Shown in pieces: positions 33,606-45,118 of a stretch of DNA of 64,000 nucleotides (positions are counted from its first letter, which is position 1; each line of letters starts with the position of its first letter). This stretch comes from Cylicocyclus nassatus (taxonomy: Eukaryota; Nematoda; Chromadorea; Rhabditida; Strongylidae). The stretch is taken from positions 76,219,594 to 76,283,593 of the forward strand of contig CATQJL010000001.1 of assembly GCA_958299035.1 (NCBI GenBank), in the 5' to 3' direction. The translations under genes were made by a program, and so were the position numbers. A model generated the notes under the pieces. That model saw nothing but the letters and a program-made list of their open reading frames with translations, was not told the origin of the DNA and did no database searches.

Positions 33606-36600
33606 ACCTGTGGCAGAAAGCATTACACAAATTTGATACAACATGCTCAGGTTACAAGATGAGAGTACGTTGAAAATACCTCCTTTAAAGTTTCTTAAAT
33701 AAAAGCTCGGAGCTCCACTGTACTCAGTTCCTCTCCCCGCTCAAATTTTGTAGTCAACGCATGCGAAAGCACCAAAATCCGCAGATCTTTTTGTGGCCAC
33801 GGTGCCCGCGGTTTCTCGTCCCTTCCTGAGTAAGAGGCATTAAGCACTACTGTGTTCACTCCCTCTTCCTTTCTTGAGCTGGTCCAGTCACAGGTTCTTA
33901 CTTCTCTCATATTTTGCATTCTAGAACTTTAGAAATTTTTTTGCTAAGGTTTTTGTACCCAGGAATGCCCTTAGTTTACGTGGTGCCCACTTTTTGTCTC
34001 TCGCTGCTTACCTCCCTCAGTTTTCCTCTGTCAAAGCGGCGAAATCCGCTTTCCTAGGATTTTCTAGCCACGGTGCTTATATTCCTCCTTCAGAAACCCT
34101 CGAGTATTAGAGTTCATTGGCGCTTATCTCTTTTTCCAGCCCAAATGATCCGCCGAAGTGCCCGCAGCTACATTTCGCATTTTAAAGCCCTGTAATCATT
34201 TACGCCGAGGTTTACAAACTGCCTCCATCTTCCTGAAGACGAGATTACGCACCTTAAACTAGTTTCCACCCTTTCTCTCTCCCCGTCCATACCTGTACAG
34301 CTTTCGTATGTCAAAGAAAATTTTTCCTTCTAGATTTTGTGTAGAGAGGGCCTGTCAGGCTGCCACAATCCAAGTGGTTTTTGCTGCCATACCATTAAAA
34401 TTCTTTCCTTAAAAATCTCATTTCTAATTGGATCACATCAACCTTTTGGGTAATCTAGTGTAAATTTCTAACATTAGTCCAAAGAGAAGTAGTGCTTTGT
34501 TTTGGTGGGAAGAGAAGTGGCTTGATGCATTTTCGAAGCAGAGTTCATTATGGTCGGAAAGGCCATCACTCAGGTAGCCTATATCCAAGGCCATACCACT
34601 CAGGAATCTGCAAACCTTGACTGAAGCTAAGACTTAGTGCCCACATCTTACAAGAAAAGACGGCCGAAGTCCGTTTCTATATGAGATGCATACTATCTTA
34701 TAAAGTAGGAGTTGCTGATTCCAAATCTGCTTTCGATATCTGCAAAGGCTTTTGGAACAGGAGTCTGAGAATTTTTTGAGGAAAAAATTGAGGTTTGGCT
34801 AGGGTAAAAGCGAGTGTTGAGGTCTTTCTCGCGCTTGAATGGAGTAACGACTAACATGAACTTATTGGCCTGTTAATATTAGCTGCACGAAGTGCCTTTG
34901 CAGTTATTATGGTCCCATCTGAGCTTATAAACTATAGTTTTGAGTGTTTTTATTGTAGCTGCGCGTTAAAAATTTTGCGTCAGAAGATTTCCATGATTTT
35001 CCTCCCAGCAGCGCATTGCAGATAACGAAAGTAGATTCGGAATAAGCGTTCCCTGTTCTCTAAAATATTGTACATTTCCTATGGTGTTACGCCGCTTCGA
35101 TCAAGTATCCTTTCTTTGTTAGTTATTATTCGGAATACGCAAAGAAACTCATTCTGCGTAAAATTTTGGTCATCTTCATAGTAGGTAAACTTTGGATATC
35201 AATGTGCTCATTCTAGCTGTCGGGGTTATCAAGCATGCTGCTCAAAATTCGGATTCAATCAGTATAGTGTTTACTCATTCAATCAAATCCAGCATGTGGC
35301 TTCGTCCGTTTCCTCTCCCCTTTACTCAAATCAGCCATTGAACAGCTTGTTTTTCGCTCCACCTCGGCTACGGCCCTTCCTCTTCTGACCCCTCAATACT
35401 CCCTCGGGTATGGCGTAAATCAGGCTCTCGGTGTCACACATCTCAGGCTTGACTCTGGCTATTTCTGACTGTAGCGGGCTCCAATACCGAACGACTGTCT
35501 CTAGTACGAGTGGTATGCGGCGTCAAATGAAAGACCACAGTACTCGAACACGGCATTTAAGAAAATATGAAATGGTAGTCGGAAGCGATGACAGAGGCAG
35601 GCATGAATTTGACGATGACGCTGACTAGGTCATCACCGACTCTTTGGGGCTGCGCAGTAGGTGATTGAAGAAGAGAGAGCAACAAATCGGTAGTCTTCGA
35701 GTAGGAGGTTCCCAGAAGTATAACGGTGCTACAATTGCAGACATATGACTTCGAGAACTTGTAGAAACTCCATTCCAAAACATTGCTCTTTGTACTCTTC
35801 GTAACAAAAATAGCGACGCGTACGTATCAAACGTTGGCAATCCGCACCATACTTTTGGGGAGCGATAACACAATAGTCGAGCCCCGTGAATGAATTCTGC
35901 CCTGCTTATCAGATAAGGCTATGAAAGTCAAGTAAGAAAGAAATGTTATACAAATACTGTAATGTTCTATTTTCGGTCGCTGCTGTACGACTGCAGCGCA
36001 TGTCATTATGATGAATCACCAAAACGAGATCTATCTTTACTTATTCAGTTCAGGAAGTGCGAACTTTTAACTGATTTGAGGGCTATTAACAGCCTTTCTG
36101 CAAAGGCAGAAAACTGCTAATAGCCTCAACTTTCAACTCCCATTCAAATGCATTACAAGGAAGACTTTGTAATAAGCGCTTCATAAAGCTAGGTTGATCG
36201 GCTTTTTAAAATGCGAATTAAGTTTGTCGCAAATGCAACAACTCATTGTTTCTGCTTGGACAAAACTCTAGACATCCAACACCGCACTGAAAGTTACAAA
36301 TCTGGTTGGAAAACATGTCCACAATAAAGATGAGACTGGCGGAGAAGAAAGGGACGACTCATAAGAGGGAGATTCACAAGGTAGAGATAAAAAGCAGGTA
36401 CCCGCAATAAGTACATAGGGTATAGTTCATCTGGGAAAACAAAGAACAAAAAACTTGCTGGAAAAGAAGGGAAAAAGGAAAATGGGTTTGATTGCTGCCT
36501 AATCCCCCCCCTCCCCTCCCAGTCTTACGATTAGATTTTCGGCTGTCGCTGCGGGACCGCCACGCGGTAATTGCTACCCATTCGGCTGAAGGGCGATTGG

Positions 36601-36829
36601 AGGCTACCGACTAAGCTGCCTCTTACGCGATACTCACTTCGAATGTGCTTACAGATTTCTTGAAGAAGCGAACCATTTTCTCTAAAAAATTTGCGCGTAC
36701 TAGGCTTGGCCCTTGATTAGGATAAACCTAGCTTACACACTTTGGGGTGTTCGGATCGCAGGTTGTGCTGAATGAAGCGGTTATATGTCTGCGAACGAAT
36801 GCCGCATTTTCAGGAAATTTTATGCAAAA
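33606..36829. other. Long interval without a recognised gene
   Basis: At 33700-34330 it carries locus 3 of the C/T-rich dispersed repeat (GATCTTTTTGTGGCCACGGT at about 33785). The rest is unassigned. Short frames at 33695-33919, 35431-35628, 35557-35778 and 35625-35873 have no domain I recognise. Confidence 0.45.
36076..36129 (+). repeat. 54-nt imperfect hairpin
   Basis: TTGAGGGCTATTA at the 5' side pairs with TAATAGCCTCAA at the 3' side, with a one-base bulge, and an inner stem TTTCTGC/GGCAGAAA closes on a small loop. The size and bulges are compatible with a small-RNA precursor, but no expression evidence is available. Confidence 0.45.
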
Positions 36830-37370
36830 CAGCAAAGTTGTAACTACGGACAAGCGCCTTGTCTGCCCATTTCGTTGTGTTCTGCCGGACGTGGTTGAGA
36901 ATTTAACCCTGATGTTTTTAAATCTATCTGTCGTCTGTTCTCCAATGTAACCGGTCCAACAATGCTTCGCTTTGGCAAAGTATTCCGCTGGTTATGAAGA
37001 CGGAACATTCTTTCTATATTCGTACTGCAAAGTCCCATAAAATGTTATTTATGTTGGGTCACCTTCAGAAGACTGCTCTTTAGCGCTTTGTGGGTGGTCC
37101 TTACAGCTTTCGATGTGGCTACGATGTCAGCCCAAGTCTTAGCTGCGTAACAAAGTGCAGGAAGTACGGTTGAGTCGAACAATGTGAGCACGAAGCTTCG
37201 TGTTCGTCAGTTGGTCGGTGACTTCCTTCAAGGGCCCGAAGGCGACCCAGGCTGCTTTTCTTCTCCTTTAAGTTCTTCCCTCAAATCGTTCTCCATGTTC
37301 ATCAAACGTCCGAGATACACGGAAGAAGACGTCTCCATGACTCCCGTTTCAGCGATTCAATTTCTCACCA
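36830..37370 (-). pseudogene. RTE retrotransposon C-terminal fragment
   Basis: On the minus strand this is a diverged copy of the region after the RT domain in the RTE element at 57517-60270 (compare 36870-37330 with 57715-58180). Recognisable pieces include MFRLHNQRNTLPKR and the segment that in intact RTE reads as an RxPPTRWxD-type tail. Several indels. Its 5' side is cut off by the foldback starting at 37381. Confidence 0.8.
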
Positions 37371-37380
37371 CTTTACTATA

Positions 37381-38059
37381 CAGGGTGCCCCAAAAAAATG
37401 TATCGAATGTTTGATCGTTAATATCTCTCTTCTAAAGAAGTCTTTTCTCTTGCGTCAGGTACCAATTTGTAGAGCTGGCTTTAACTTAGATTTGCATTAT
37501 AGAACGAATTACCCATCTCTCTTCATTACTGTAGGATTACGGTAAAAACTTCAAAGAGGGTTTTAAGCAATGAAAGGCCATATTTTGCCCCAGAAAGGAA
37601 ACAAAACAGCCTAAAAGCTTTTACACTAGGCTAATTAGAGCTGCTGATTATAACTGTAAAGTTCCCAACTTATTATGATGCTTCATTGAAGAGTTATGCC
37701 AGGTAAGAGGTAGCGGCCATTCTTTCAATGCTCCTAAAAAGTGCGGTTACATCGTTTAGAAAGCTTCGTAATCCTGTGAATAGTTGAGTATCAAACTCAG
37801 CGTCCATAAAACCCTATTACACAAGTTTTCACATTTTTTTGAAAAATTTTGTAACGGCAGCTTTTTTCACATTGACGCCATATGTCTCAAGTTTCTACCG
37901 TAATCCTACAGTAATGAAAAGAGATGAGTTATTCGCTCCATACTGTAAATCTAAGTTGAAGCCAGCTCTACAAAACGGTACCTGAAGCAAGGCAAAAGAC
38001 TTCTTGGGAAGAGAGACATTAACGATCAAACGTTCGATACATTTTTTTGGGACACCCTG
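37381..38059. mobile_element. TA-flanked foldback element (CAGGGTG type), 679 nt
   Basis: Left end CAGGGTGCCCCAAAAAAATG and right end CATTTTTTTGGGACACCCTG, flanked by TA (37379-37380, 38060-38061). Arms continue through TCGAATGTTTGATCGTTAAT / ATTAACGATCAAACGTTCGA. The terminal sequence is of the mariner class. A solo half-copy is at 44414-44590. Confidence 0.9.
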
Positions 38060-38067
38060 TATATATA

Positions 38068-39293
38068 AAGTGCGGTTCATAATTATACGAACGCCCCAAA
38101 TTTTAGAAATTTCTAGACTTTTTGACGGAAACTTAAAAAGCCGTTGGTACCACGCGAAAGAGCACAACCGAGAACGGTATATGATCCACAAGAATGGGAA
38201 CCGAAGCCAATTTTAGGAGTGTTTTTGCGCCCAATGCGAATTTTTAGCGGTTCATAATTATACGAACACCTGAAACAAAAGTCCTTTTTCATTCAAGATT
38301 GCAATCATTTGAGTCCAATTTTTTCTGTAAAGTTACCAAACAAAGTCTGACGTGTCTGCTACATACTGAACCCAGTGCAGTTTGAAAAGAGGAAATTACT
38401 TTTTTTCAGAAGGCTGTAAATGTTTTTGGAGTGATTGCGCTCCAAAATTATCCGCTCTTTTGTGGTTTACGCGCTCTAATTAGTTTCGATTAAAGCTATG
38501 AGATAAAGTGAGCTCTTTCGTTAGGTATTTTGTTTGACGTTTGGAAAATCTTTGCGTTTTCATGCCGGTTTTCAACCAAGTTCCAACCTTACCACAGAGT
38601 TAGCACGATTTCGAGCCTCAAAACTCAGCTTCTGAAGCCGTACAATGAAGTAAGCATATGATATGTAGAGGTTCACAAGACTGTATATTTGGCTAGAAAA
38701 AATCAGCAGCGTTGAACGTTTGTTTTGGCCGCGCAGACATCATTTCACCAAAAACACTGTTTTTACTATTGCAATCACACCTTTATTTGGTTTGTAGCTC
38801 CACAGCCTCAAGATCACTTCTACAAATACCCAAAAATTTTAGCACAGAAACATCATCATGCAAACAATGCAGCTACTTCATATCAAATGTTTGCGCAACA
38901 AAGAAGCTGAGTTTTGAGGCTCGAAATCGTGCTAACTCTGTGGTAAGGTTGAAACTTGGTTGAAAAACGGCACGAAAACGCAAAGATTTTCCAAGCTTCA
39001 AACAAAATACCTATCGAAAGAGCTTATTTTATCTCATAGCTTTGGTAGAAGCTATTTAGAGCGGGTAAACCACAAAAGAACGGATGTTTTTGGAGCGCAA
39101 TCATTCCAAAAGCATTTGGAGCCTTCTGGAAAAAAGTAACGGTCCTTTTTTAAACTGCACTGGATTCAGCGCGTAGCAGATATGTCAGACTTTGTTACTG
39201 TAACTCTTTAAAAAATCTGAACCCAAATGATTGCAATTTTGAATGAAAAATGGACTTTTGTTTGAGGTGTTCGTATAATTATGAACCGCACTT
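38068..39293. mobile_element. TA-flanked foldback element (AAGTGCGG type), 1226 nt, copy 3
   Basis: Ends AAGTGCGGTTCATAATTATA and its reverse complement, with TA on each side. It begins only a few TA dinucleotides after the previous element and ends directly before the next. It is shorter than copies 1 and 2: one terminal copy of the GTTCATAATTATACGAAC block is missing on the right side. Confidence 0.88.
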
Positions 39294-39297
39294 TATA

Positions 39298-40315
39298 TTA
39301 GGTCGGTGCAAAAGTTTTGTCAGTTTTTTCAATCCATCGGCAAACACGCTAGAATGAAGATAAACAACCATTTTAGAATGAATTCGATGCAGAATTTCTT
39401 CCTCTTTCCAGTGGCTAAACTCCCATGTTGTTTCCTTAAAAGGCTGATGAGATATTCGCTGACAATTGCAACCATTCGTTTTTACCATGTCCATGTTTCA
39501 CTAATTTTCATAATTTTTGTATGAGACTTTCGGAGGAACCCTGATAACCATCAGATAGTGCAAACCTTTTGCCAACTTACGCAATTTTTTTTCTTTTCAG
39601 CTGCTTTTTTGAGATCTTTGCTGAATAATTTTTCAAAAGTCTTGTGTTTTGGAAAATCGCATAACCTGTTATTGAACCAAACACTGCAAAACCTGCAGAA
39701 GCTGAGGTTTCAACACTCGATTATTACTACCGCTACCACTACAAAGTAAATGAGCGATTTTCGCTTCAAATTATGAAGATTTTGAAACATAGGTTACGTC
39801 ACTGTGCACTCCTGAAATTGAGGAATACTGCGGTTTTCCCCACAAATTTCGCCTGTATCAGCAAAAAAGACAAGTGTTAGAAGGAGGAGAAAAAGTTGCA
39901 TCGAATGGTGACTGAAGTGTTTAACATCAACGCTCTACGAAGTTAAAATAGGCTGAATGTAAAATTTGGTTACTTCAAAAAATGAATCGTAGAAATTCTG
40001 AAAGACAAGTCATAGGGCTACAAAAAATTGCTTCTGTTGGCAAAAGGTTTGCACTATCTGATAGTTATTATGGCTCCACCGAAAGTCTCATACAAAAATT
40101 TTGAAAATTAGTGGAACTTGGACATGGTAAAAACGAATGGTTGCAATTTCCAGCGATTATCCCAGCATTCTCGCAACGAAAAACAATGGTAGTTTCGCAG
40201 CTGGAAAGAGGAAGTAATTCTGCATCGGATACATTTTAAAGTGATTGTTTATCTTCATTTCAGCGTGTTTGCCGATGGATTGAATAAACTGACAAAACCT
40301 TTTGCACCAACCTAA
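39298..40315. mobile_element. TA-flanked foldback element (TTAGGTCGG type), 1018 nt
   Basis: Ends TTAGGTCGGTGCAAAAGTTT and AGGTTTTGTCAG..CACCAACCTAA, flanked by TA. Arms share CAATCCATCGGCAAACACGC / GCGTGTTTGCCGATGGATTG and continue inward. TTAGGTyGGTGCAAAAGT is a classic mariner-type terminus. No intact transposase. Confidence 0.9.
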
Positions 40316-40329
40316 TATATATATATATA

Positions 40330-40366
40330 CCAGTCCAAGGCGCCGCTTCGCGGCGCTTTGGACTGG
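40330..40366. repeat. 17-bp hairpin (CCAGTCCAA stem, TTC loop)
   Basis: Left arm 40330-40346, loop TTC, right arm 40350-40366, one G-T pair. It has the same architecture as 43147-43183, with compensatory base changes. It is preceded by an AT-repeat and followed by TGTGTGTG. Interpreted as the structured end of a dispersed element, possibly Helitron-related (inference). Confidence 0.7.
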
Positions 40367-40616
40367 CTGTGTGTGTGAAGTAAGAAGTGTTTAGAGGTTA
40401 GAATTTCTGGACTTTTTTTTCGCGTACGTTTTCTTAACCAACGGTAGCCATATTCTTCCAAGCACGCACAGCCTTATGTAAAATCACCGATTAGTGATAA
40501 GTCAGTTTTTAGCGTACAGACCTTCTAGGATAAACTCAAATACTCTTTAGCTAATTCGGGCTCAGACAGTCCCACGCCCCTGCTACCCTAGTCAAATCTC
40601 CACAGTCCTGGTGCCC

Positions 40617-40678
40617 AGCAGGTGAGCATCTGGCACGTTTAGTTTTTTCAAACTAAACGTGCCAGATGCTCACCTGCT
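40617..40678. repeat. Perfect 29-bp hairpin with 4-nt loop
   Basis: Arm 40617-40645 (starting AGCAGGTGAGCATCTGGCAC) is the exact reverse complement of 40650-40678; the loop is TTTC. Perfect pairing over 29 bp is unusual for decayed sequence and implies a recent origin or selection. Confidence 0.85.
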
Positions 40679-40975
40679 CTCTACAGCCTTCCCTTCCATA
40701 ATGTTTCTCTCCCCTCTATTCTCCACAGGTACATGAACTTTATTATGTTCACGTGTGCCGTTTTATCGCCATCCATAGAGTTCTAAGCCAATCTTCCTCC
40801 TCCCTCCTCCCTCCCCACTTCTTCGTTGGTTTCTTACTTTTACTGAAGGATAGAGTAGAACAGATCTCCCAGCTTCTTCTAGCCGCGCCGCTCCGTCCTT
40901 TGCTTTAAGATACTCGAATTTTGTATAGCGTTTTGCTATCTGAGCTCTTTGAGGATTTGCCTCCCCCTTCTCAAC

Positions 40976-41123
40976 GGGTGGAGGACTATATGTCGCCAAA
41001 TTTGGAAGAGTCCCGCGCGGATTCCCTGCAGGAACGCATGTCCGCTCATGTGTAAGGGTGCGTATTTGTCGCAAATGACCGCGGGGACCGCCCTTTTTCG
41101 GCGACATATAGTCCTCTACCCCC
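40976..41123. mobile_element. Small MITE, 148 nt, with 7-bp direct repeats
   Basis: Terminal inverted repeats GGTGGAGGACTATATGTCGCC-like on the left (arm core 40981-40997) and GGCGACATATAGTCCTC on the right (41100-41116). The direct repeat TCTCAAC lies at 40969-40975 and 41124-41130. The eighth flanking base differs (T/C), so a hAT-type 8-bp duplication with one mutation is possible. The minus-strand frame across it (41107-40763) is not a credible gene. Confidence 0.75.
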
Positions 41124-41130
41124 TCTCAAC

Positions 41131-42970
41131 TCTTCCCGGGGCCATGTTTTCTACAGGGAGTGCTTCCCCCTCCCCCCAAGCTGCCTTAGAACCTCCACCC
41201 CCCCCTCCCCAAAAAGTTCTGAGACTATTCATCTCCTTCCGAAATCAAAGTAGCAAGAAAATTTAAGTTGACTCCTTGAGAATATTTAGCCAACATTCTA
41301 AAGCTGAAATTCTCCAAACTCAAACGCTACCTCTTTTTCTTGACAAAATAATTTTTCTTGGAAGCGTCACAATTCCTCTTTCATTCAAGAAATTTTACTG
41401 TTAAATCTTTCGTTTGCATTTCCTAAGGACTTCTCAAGTCCAGCATCCTTGCAATTCATCTATAGGTGCTCCAAATTCGACTCAATTTTCAGGTCATCTT
41501 ATCTTTAGCAAGCTACTGATTCAAATTCTTGAAGGTACCTGCTCAAAGGTGTTTATGCTTTTAGCTGTTACCTAAGCAAATCTACGCTACTTATACAATT
41601 CTGAGGTTCTGCAAAATTAACATTTGAAGAACATATGACGCATAAATAGCTAGGAAATCGGATAGACTGTTTACAGTTTCCAAAGTGCATTAGAACTTTG
41701 GAAGGGGAAATCTCATACACTGACTGTAGGAAAAATACTCACGAAAACATTTTAAAAGTATGCAAAATGTATAAAAACTTTTTAAGTTTTTCAGTCATTT
41801 GAGGCCCACAGTAAAATATGATGGACTAAAATGCACTCTTTGGTACGGTCTAGTAGCAAACGTCTGCAAAATGAATGACGTTTGTGATTACCTTTTGAAT
41901 GGCATGTCAAATTTCAGAGATGCTAAACATCCGGTTTGATCAGTTCATATCATTCGATCTCTTGCACAGAATCAGCATTGTTTTCTAGGGAAAGACAACG
42001 TGACGCCAGGTCCAACAAAATGTTGCGCGATCTAAACTGTGCTTGAATTACCGCTAAAAGAAACACAGAGTAAAGTTGCTGTCGAGTGAGCAGATCAGCT
42101 CCGACGATTGCGAGAAAAACAGTTGAAATACTAAAAACTGCAACTATTCTGCTAAAATTCCTGACAATTTTTTGAATGACATGGGCATTTCAACCGAAGC
42201 GCTTATTCAAAAAAAAATCACAGATAGAGATTGTCCAAAGTAAATAGAAGTGTTTGCGAGAAATTTCCAAAAACAGATTCAGTGCAGTTTGTTCGAGAAA
42301 AAACATTTGTGAAGCTTTTCATGAAGAAATTTGGAAAACTTGGACTTTCTGGCTTAGGTAAGTTAGCAGAAAAATTAGATTGCAGAATAGCTTTATCGAA
42401 TAAAGATTTGGCGCAACTGTCTTAGAATGAGGAAACAAATTTGGCGCTCGAGGAATGAAATATTGGTGACTGCGACTTTTTCTGAAATACCTAACTTTTT
42501 TGAGAAACTTACGGTGCACTCCAAATTAAACACTCCATAGTAGGGATAGAGAAGCTTGAAATGTGAAGTAAGACAAAATAGATCTGCTTATAACAATTTC
42601 GGCGGCACTTTTTGGGAATGAAAATGCTAATCATTGATGAAAGTTTTAAAAGGGTTTTTGCTTAAAGGACTAAAACGGACTCGATGCAGTTACCTGTGGG
42701 AGGTTCCTTGAATATTTGGAAATCATTATAAAAAGGCGTTTCTCGCGAAGTTATTGTGGAACAAAAGAATGTGTAGCTTTCTGGTTTATGGAGTTTTGCA
42801 TTTTTTGCAATCTATTGTAGTAATATTGAAGGAATATAAAGATCTAAGAGAAATTGTGAACTTAACTGTTCGAATACAGCCGAAATTGAGTTGCTCACAT
42901 AGAAACGATTCGAACTATACGAAAGTTAGCTTGTCTAGTGACTTCTTGGGTTATGCCATTTTATCAACAT
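41131..42970. other. No gene recognised
   Basis: AT-rich unassigned sequence. Short frames at 42231-42425, 42319-42519 and 42754-42975 have no domain and partly overlap on opposite strands. Confidence 0.45.
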
Positions 42971-43185
42971 TGTGATTGCACTTTTTGGGTCATGCCACTT
43001 GATCAACATCGTCTAAGACAGGCATCACTACCATTGTGAGTCATCAGCTCGGTACGCTCGCACCGGCACAAAACGACGGTCGGTTGTTTACACCCCTGGC
43101 GCGAGCGATGACGGCAGATGGGGGTGCTTGCGCTTTATATATAGTACCAGACCAAAGTGCCGCTTCGCGGCACTTTGGTCTGGTA
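42970..43185 (+). repeat. Helitron-like terminal repeat with 19-bp hairpin at 43145-43185
   Basis: ATTGCACTTTTTGGGTCATG..ATCAACATCGTCTAAGACAG is shared with two copies at 44810-45095. The sequence then passes GCTTGCGCTTTATATATAG into a hairpin with arms 43145-43163 and 43167-43185, loop TTC. The hairpin is a covarying counterpart of 40330-40366. Assignment to a Helitron end is an inference supported by the helicase relic 0.7 kb away. Confidence 0.55.
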
Positions 43186-43855
43186 AGTGGGTGTGGGCAA
43201 TGTCTAAGAGGTACTGTCTTGATTGGATGTTTCATTTTCATCACATTTTATTGGAAAGGAATTCTGCTATAGTTTAGAAGAGAACGCTTTATGACAAAAT
43301 GAACCATGGTTCAAGTGAATCAGGGGTTTGTAATTTATCTGTCTGCAACATTAATAATTTTCAAGTTTCGGGAAAAGCTTGTAATCTGCTTCACATAATT
43401 GAATTTCATGTGTTATAGTACAAAACAGTACTCTTTGCTGATGTCTACAACAGTGAGATAGCGTGAGCGAAGACACGGAGAAAAGTTTCGATTTTAATGT
43501 GGTTTCTGATATATATGCACTATAATGGAGTATCAGGCATTAGGCAAAAAGCATTCAGTACGAAGATTCATGTACAAATGGAAACAAATCTCTCAGTAAA
43601 GTTCAGCAGTGGGATCTTCAATGATTGAGCTCTTGAAAGGGAAAGACAGCAATACGAGTCAAATTTTCTCCAGTCACATTGTAGATTAGAAGAACAAAAT
43701 TACTAATTTTGAGCCATTGGCCTAAGGTATGATTCCTAAAAGGCGAGTGTTGGGATGTTACGACGATGTGTGATGTAAAAAAGAAGATGAGAACGCATTA
43801 CCTCTGTTTAATTGGTCATAGGAATTTAGAGCACCGCTTTGATCACAATGTTTCT

Positions 43856-44066
43856 TACTCTCGTACCGTTTTTGAGCACTTTTACACCTTCTTTTGTTCG
43901 CGCTCGTGAGAGAGTAACATAGAGCTGCCCATGAGAAAAGACTTCAGTTCCGATATGAATTCCTACATTCGATTCTGGCTTTGAGCCTTGTTGATGGTCA
44001 TAGCAAAAGCAAGTCGAAGGGGAAATTGCCGTTGCCGAACTCGAACAGGAACGCCTTTATCAGTAA
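43856..44066 (-). pseudogene. Helitron Pif1-type helicase C-terminal relic
   Basis: Minus-strand reading gives GVPVRVRQRQFPLRLAFAMT followed by INKAQSQ, then a frameshift near 43975, then VGIHIGTEVFSHGQLYVTLS and RARTKEG. This is the conserved end of the Pif1 helicase domain (FPLRLAFAMTINKSQGQ and FSHGQLYVALSR motifs) as found in eukaryotic Helitron Rep-Hel proteins. Only about 70 residues remain, with a frameshift and a stop. Confidence 0.88.
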
Positions 44067-44413
44067 AAGTGAAATTGGCAGAGATTGTGAAAATTACAGA
44101 TTGATTTGATTTTGGAAAGGTTGAGGAAAATCACAAAACTGGATTGTTTTGTAGCAGAAAATTGCAGCTCAATATTTTGTATTTTAGAAAGCGAATGGTA
44201 GTGATGAGTAGATACGAAGTCGATCTCTTGGGAAACAAACCCAAAGAGAGAGGCAATCTAGGATTATTCATAACAATGAAGTCGGCTGAGATTGTGAAAA
44301 CTACAGATTCATGTGATTTTGGAATGAGAAATCAAAAACTTCTTAATTCGAAAGGTGATGGTCGCTTGAGAAGCACTTTAGACTAAGCTGCAACTTTCTG
44401 TAGAAGAATTATA

Positions 44414-44590
44414 CAGAGTGTCCCAAAAAGATGTATCGAACGTTTCTTCAATAACTTCCTTTGAAAATCTTCCGCGGATCTTTGGGTGTCATATGGTAGA
44501 GCTGGGTTTAACTTAGATTTACAGTATGGAGCGAATCACCGATTTCTCTTATTTACTGTAGGATTACGGTAAGAATTTTCGACTGAGTTT
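44414..44590 (+). mobile_element. Solo end of CAGGGTG-type foldback
   Basis: CAGAGTGTCCCAAAAAGATG begins directly after TA and follows the left arm of 37381-38059 for about 170 nt (GTAGAGCTGG.TTTAACTTAG, TACTGTAGGATTACGGTAA). No matching right end is seen, so it is a half-element or a truncated copy. Confidence 0.75.
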
Positions 44591-44759
44591 AAGCTTCTGC
44601 CAAGCGAGAACTGCTTCTAAAAAATTCCAAAAAACCGAAGGACATTAAACTGAGATTCTTCTTAGAAAATGCTAAATGAGGGGGGGGCTGATAGCTGACC
44701 TGTTCCGATGACTCGAGTAGAGGTGCTGCTGCAATCGAAAATAGAGACGTCGTATTATG

Positions 44760-45095
44760 ATGACAGAATCAATCGATGTTACCGCCTACAGCTTTTAACT
44801 TTTTCGAGATTGCACTTTGGAGGTTAGGGTTTTCATCAACATCTTCTAGATCGGACATCACTGGCATAATGATGAGTCATCAATCCTGTAAGCCTGCAGC
44901 GGCATGTTACCGCTTACAGCTTTTAACTTTTTGCAGACTGCACTTTGGAGGTTAGGTCATCAACATCGTCTAGGTCGGACATCACTGGCGTAGTGATGAG
45001 TCATGAACCCTGCAGCGGCACGCAACGACAAACTTGTTGACATCTCACGAGGGGGGGGGAATGCTTCAGAGAGACACCGTGCGCTTTATTATATA
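44760..45095 (+). repeat. Tandem repeat, unit about 120 bp, related to 42970-43140
   Basis: TTACCGCCTACAGCTTTTAA at about 44779 and TTACCGCTTACAGCTTTTAA at about 44906, each followed by TGCACTTTGGAGGTTAGG, an ATCAACATC..CTAG.TCGGACATCACTGGC block and GATGAGTCAT. The second copy ends in CACCGTGCGCTTTATTATAT, resembling Helitron-type 3' regions. The next element in the window starts 25 nt later. Confidence 0.7.
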
Positions 45096-45118
45096 GAGAG
45101 ATGATATATACAGGTATA

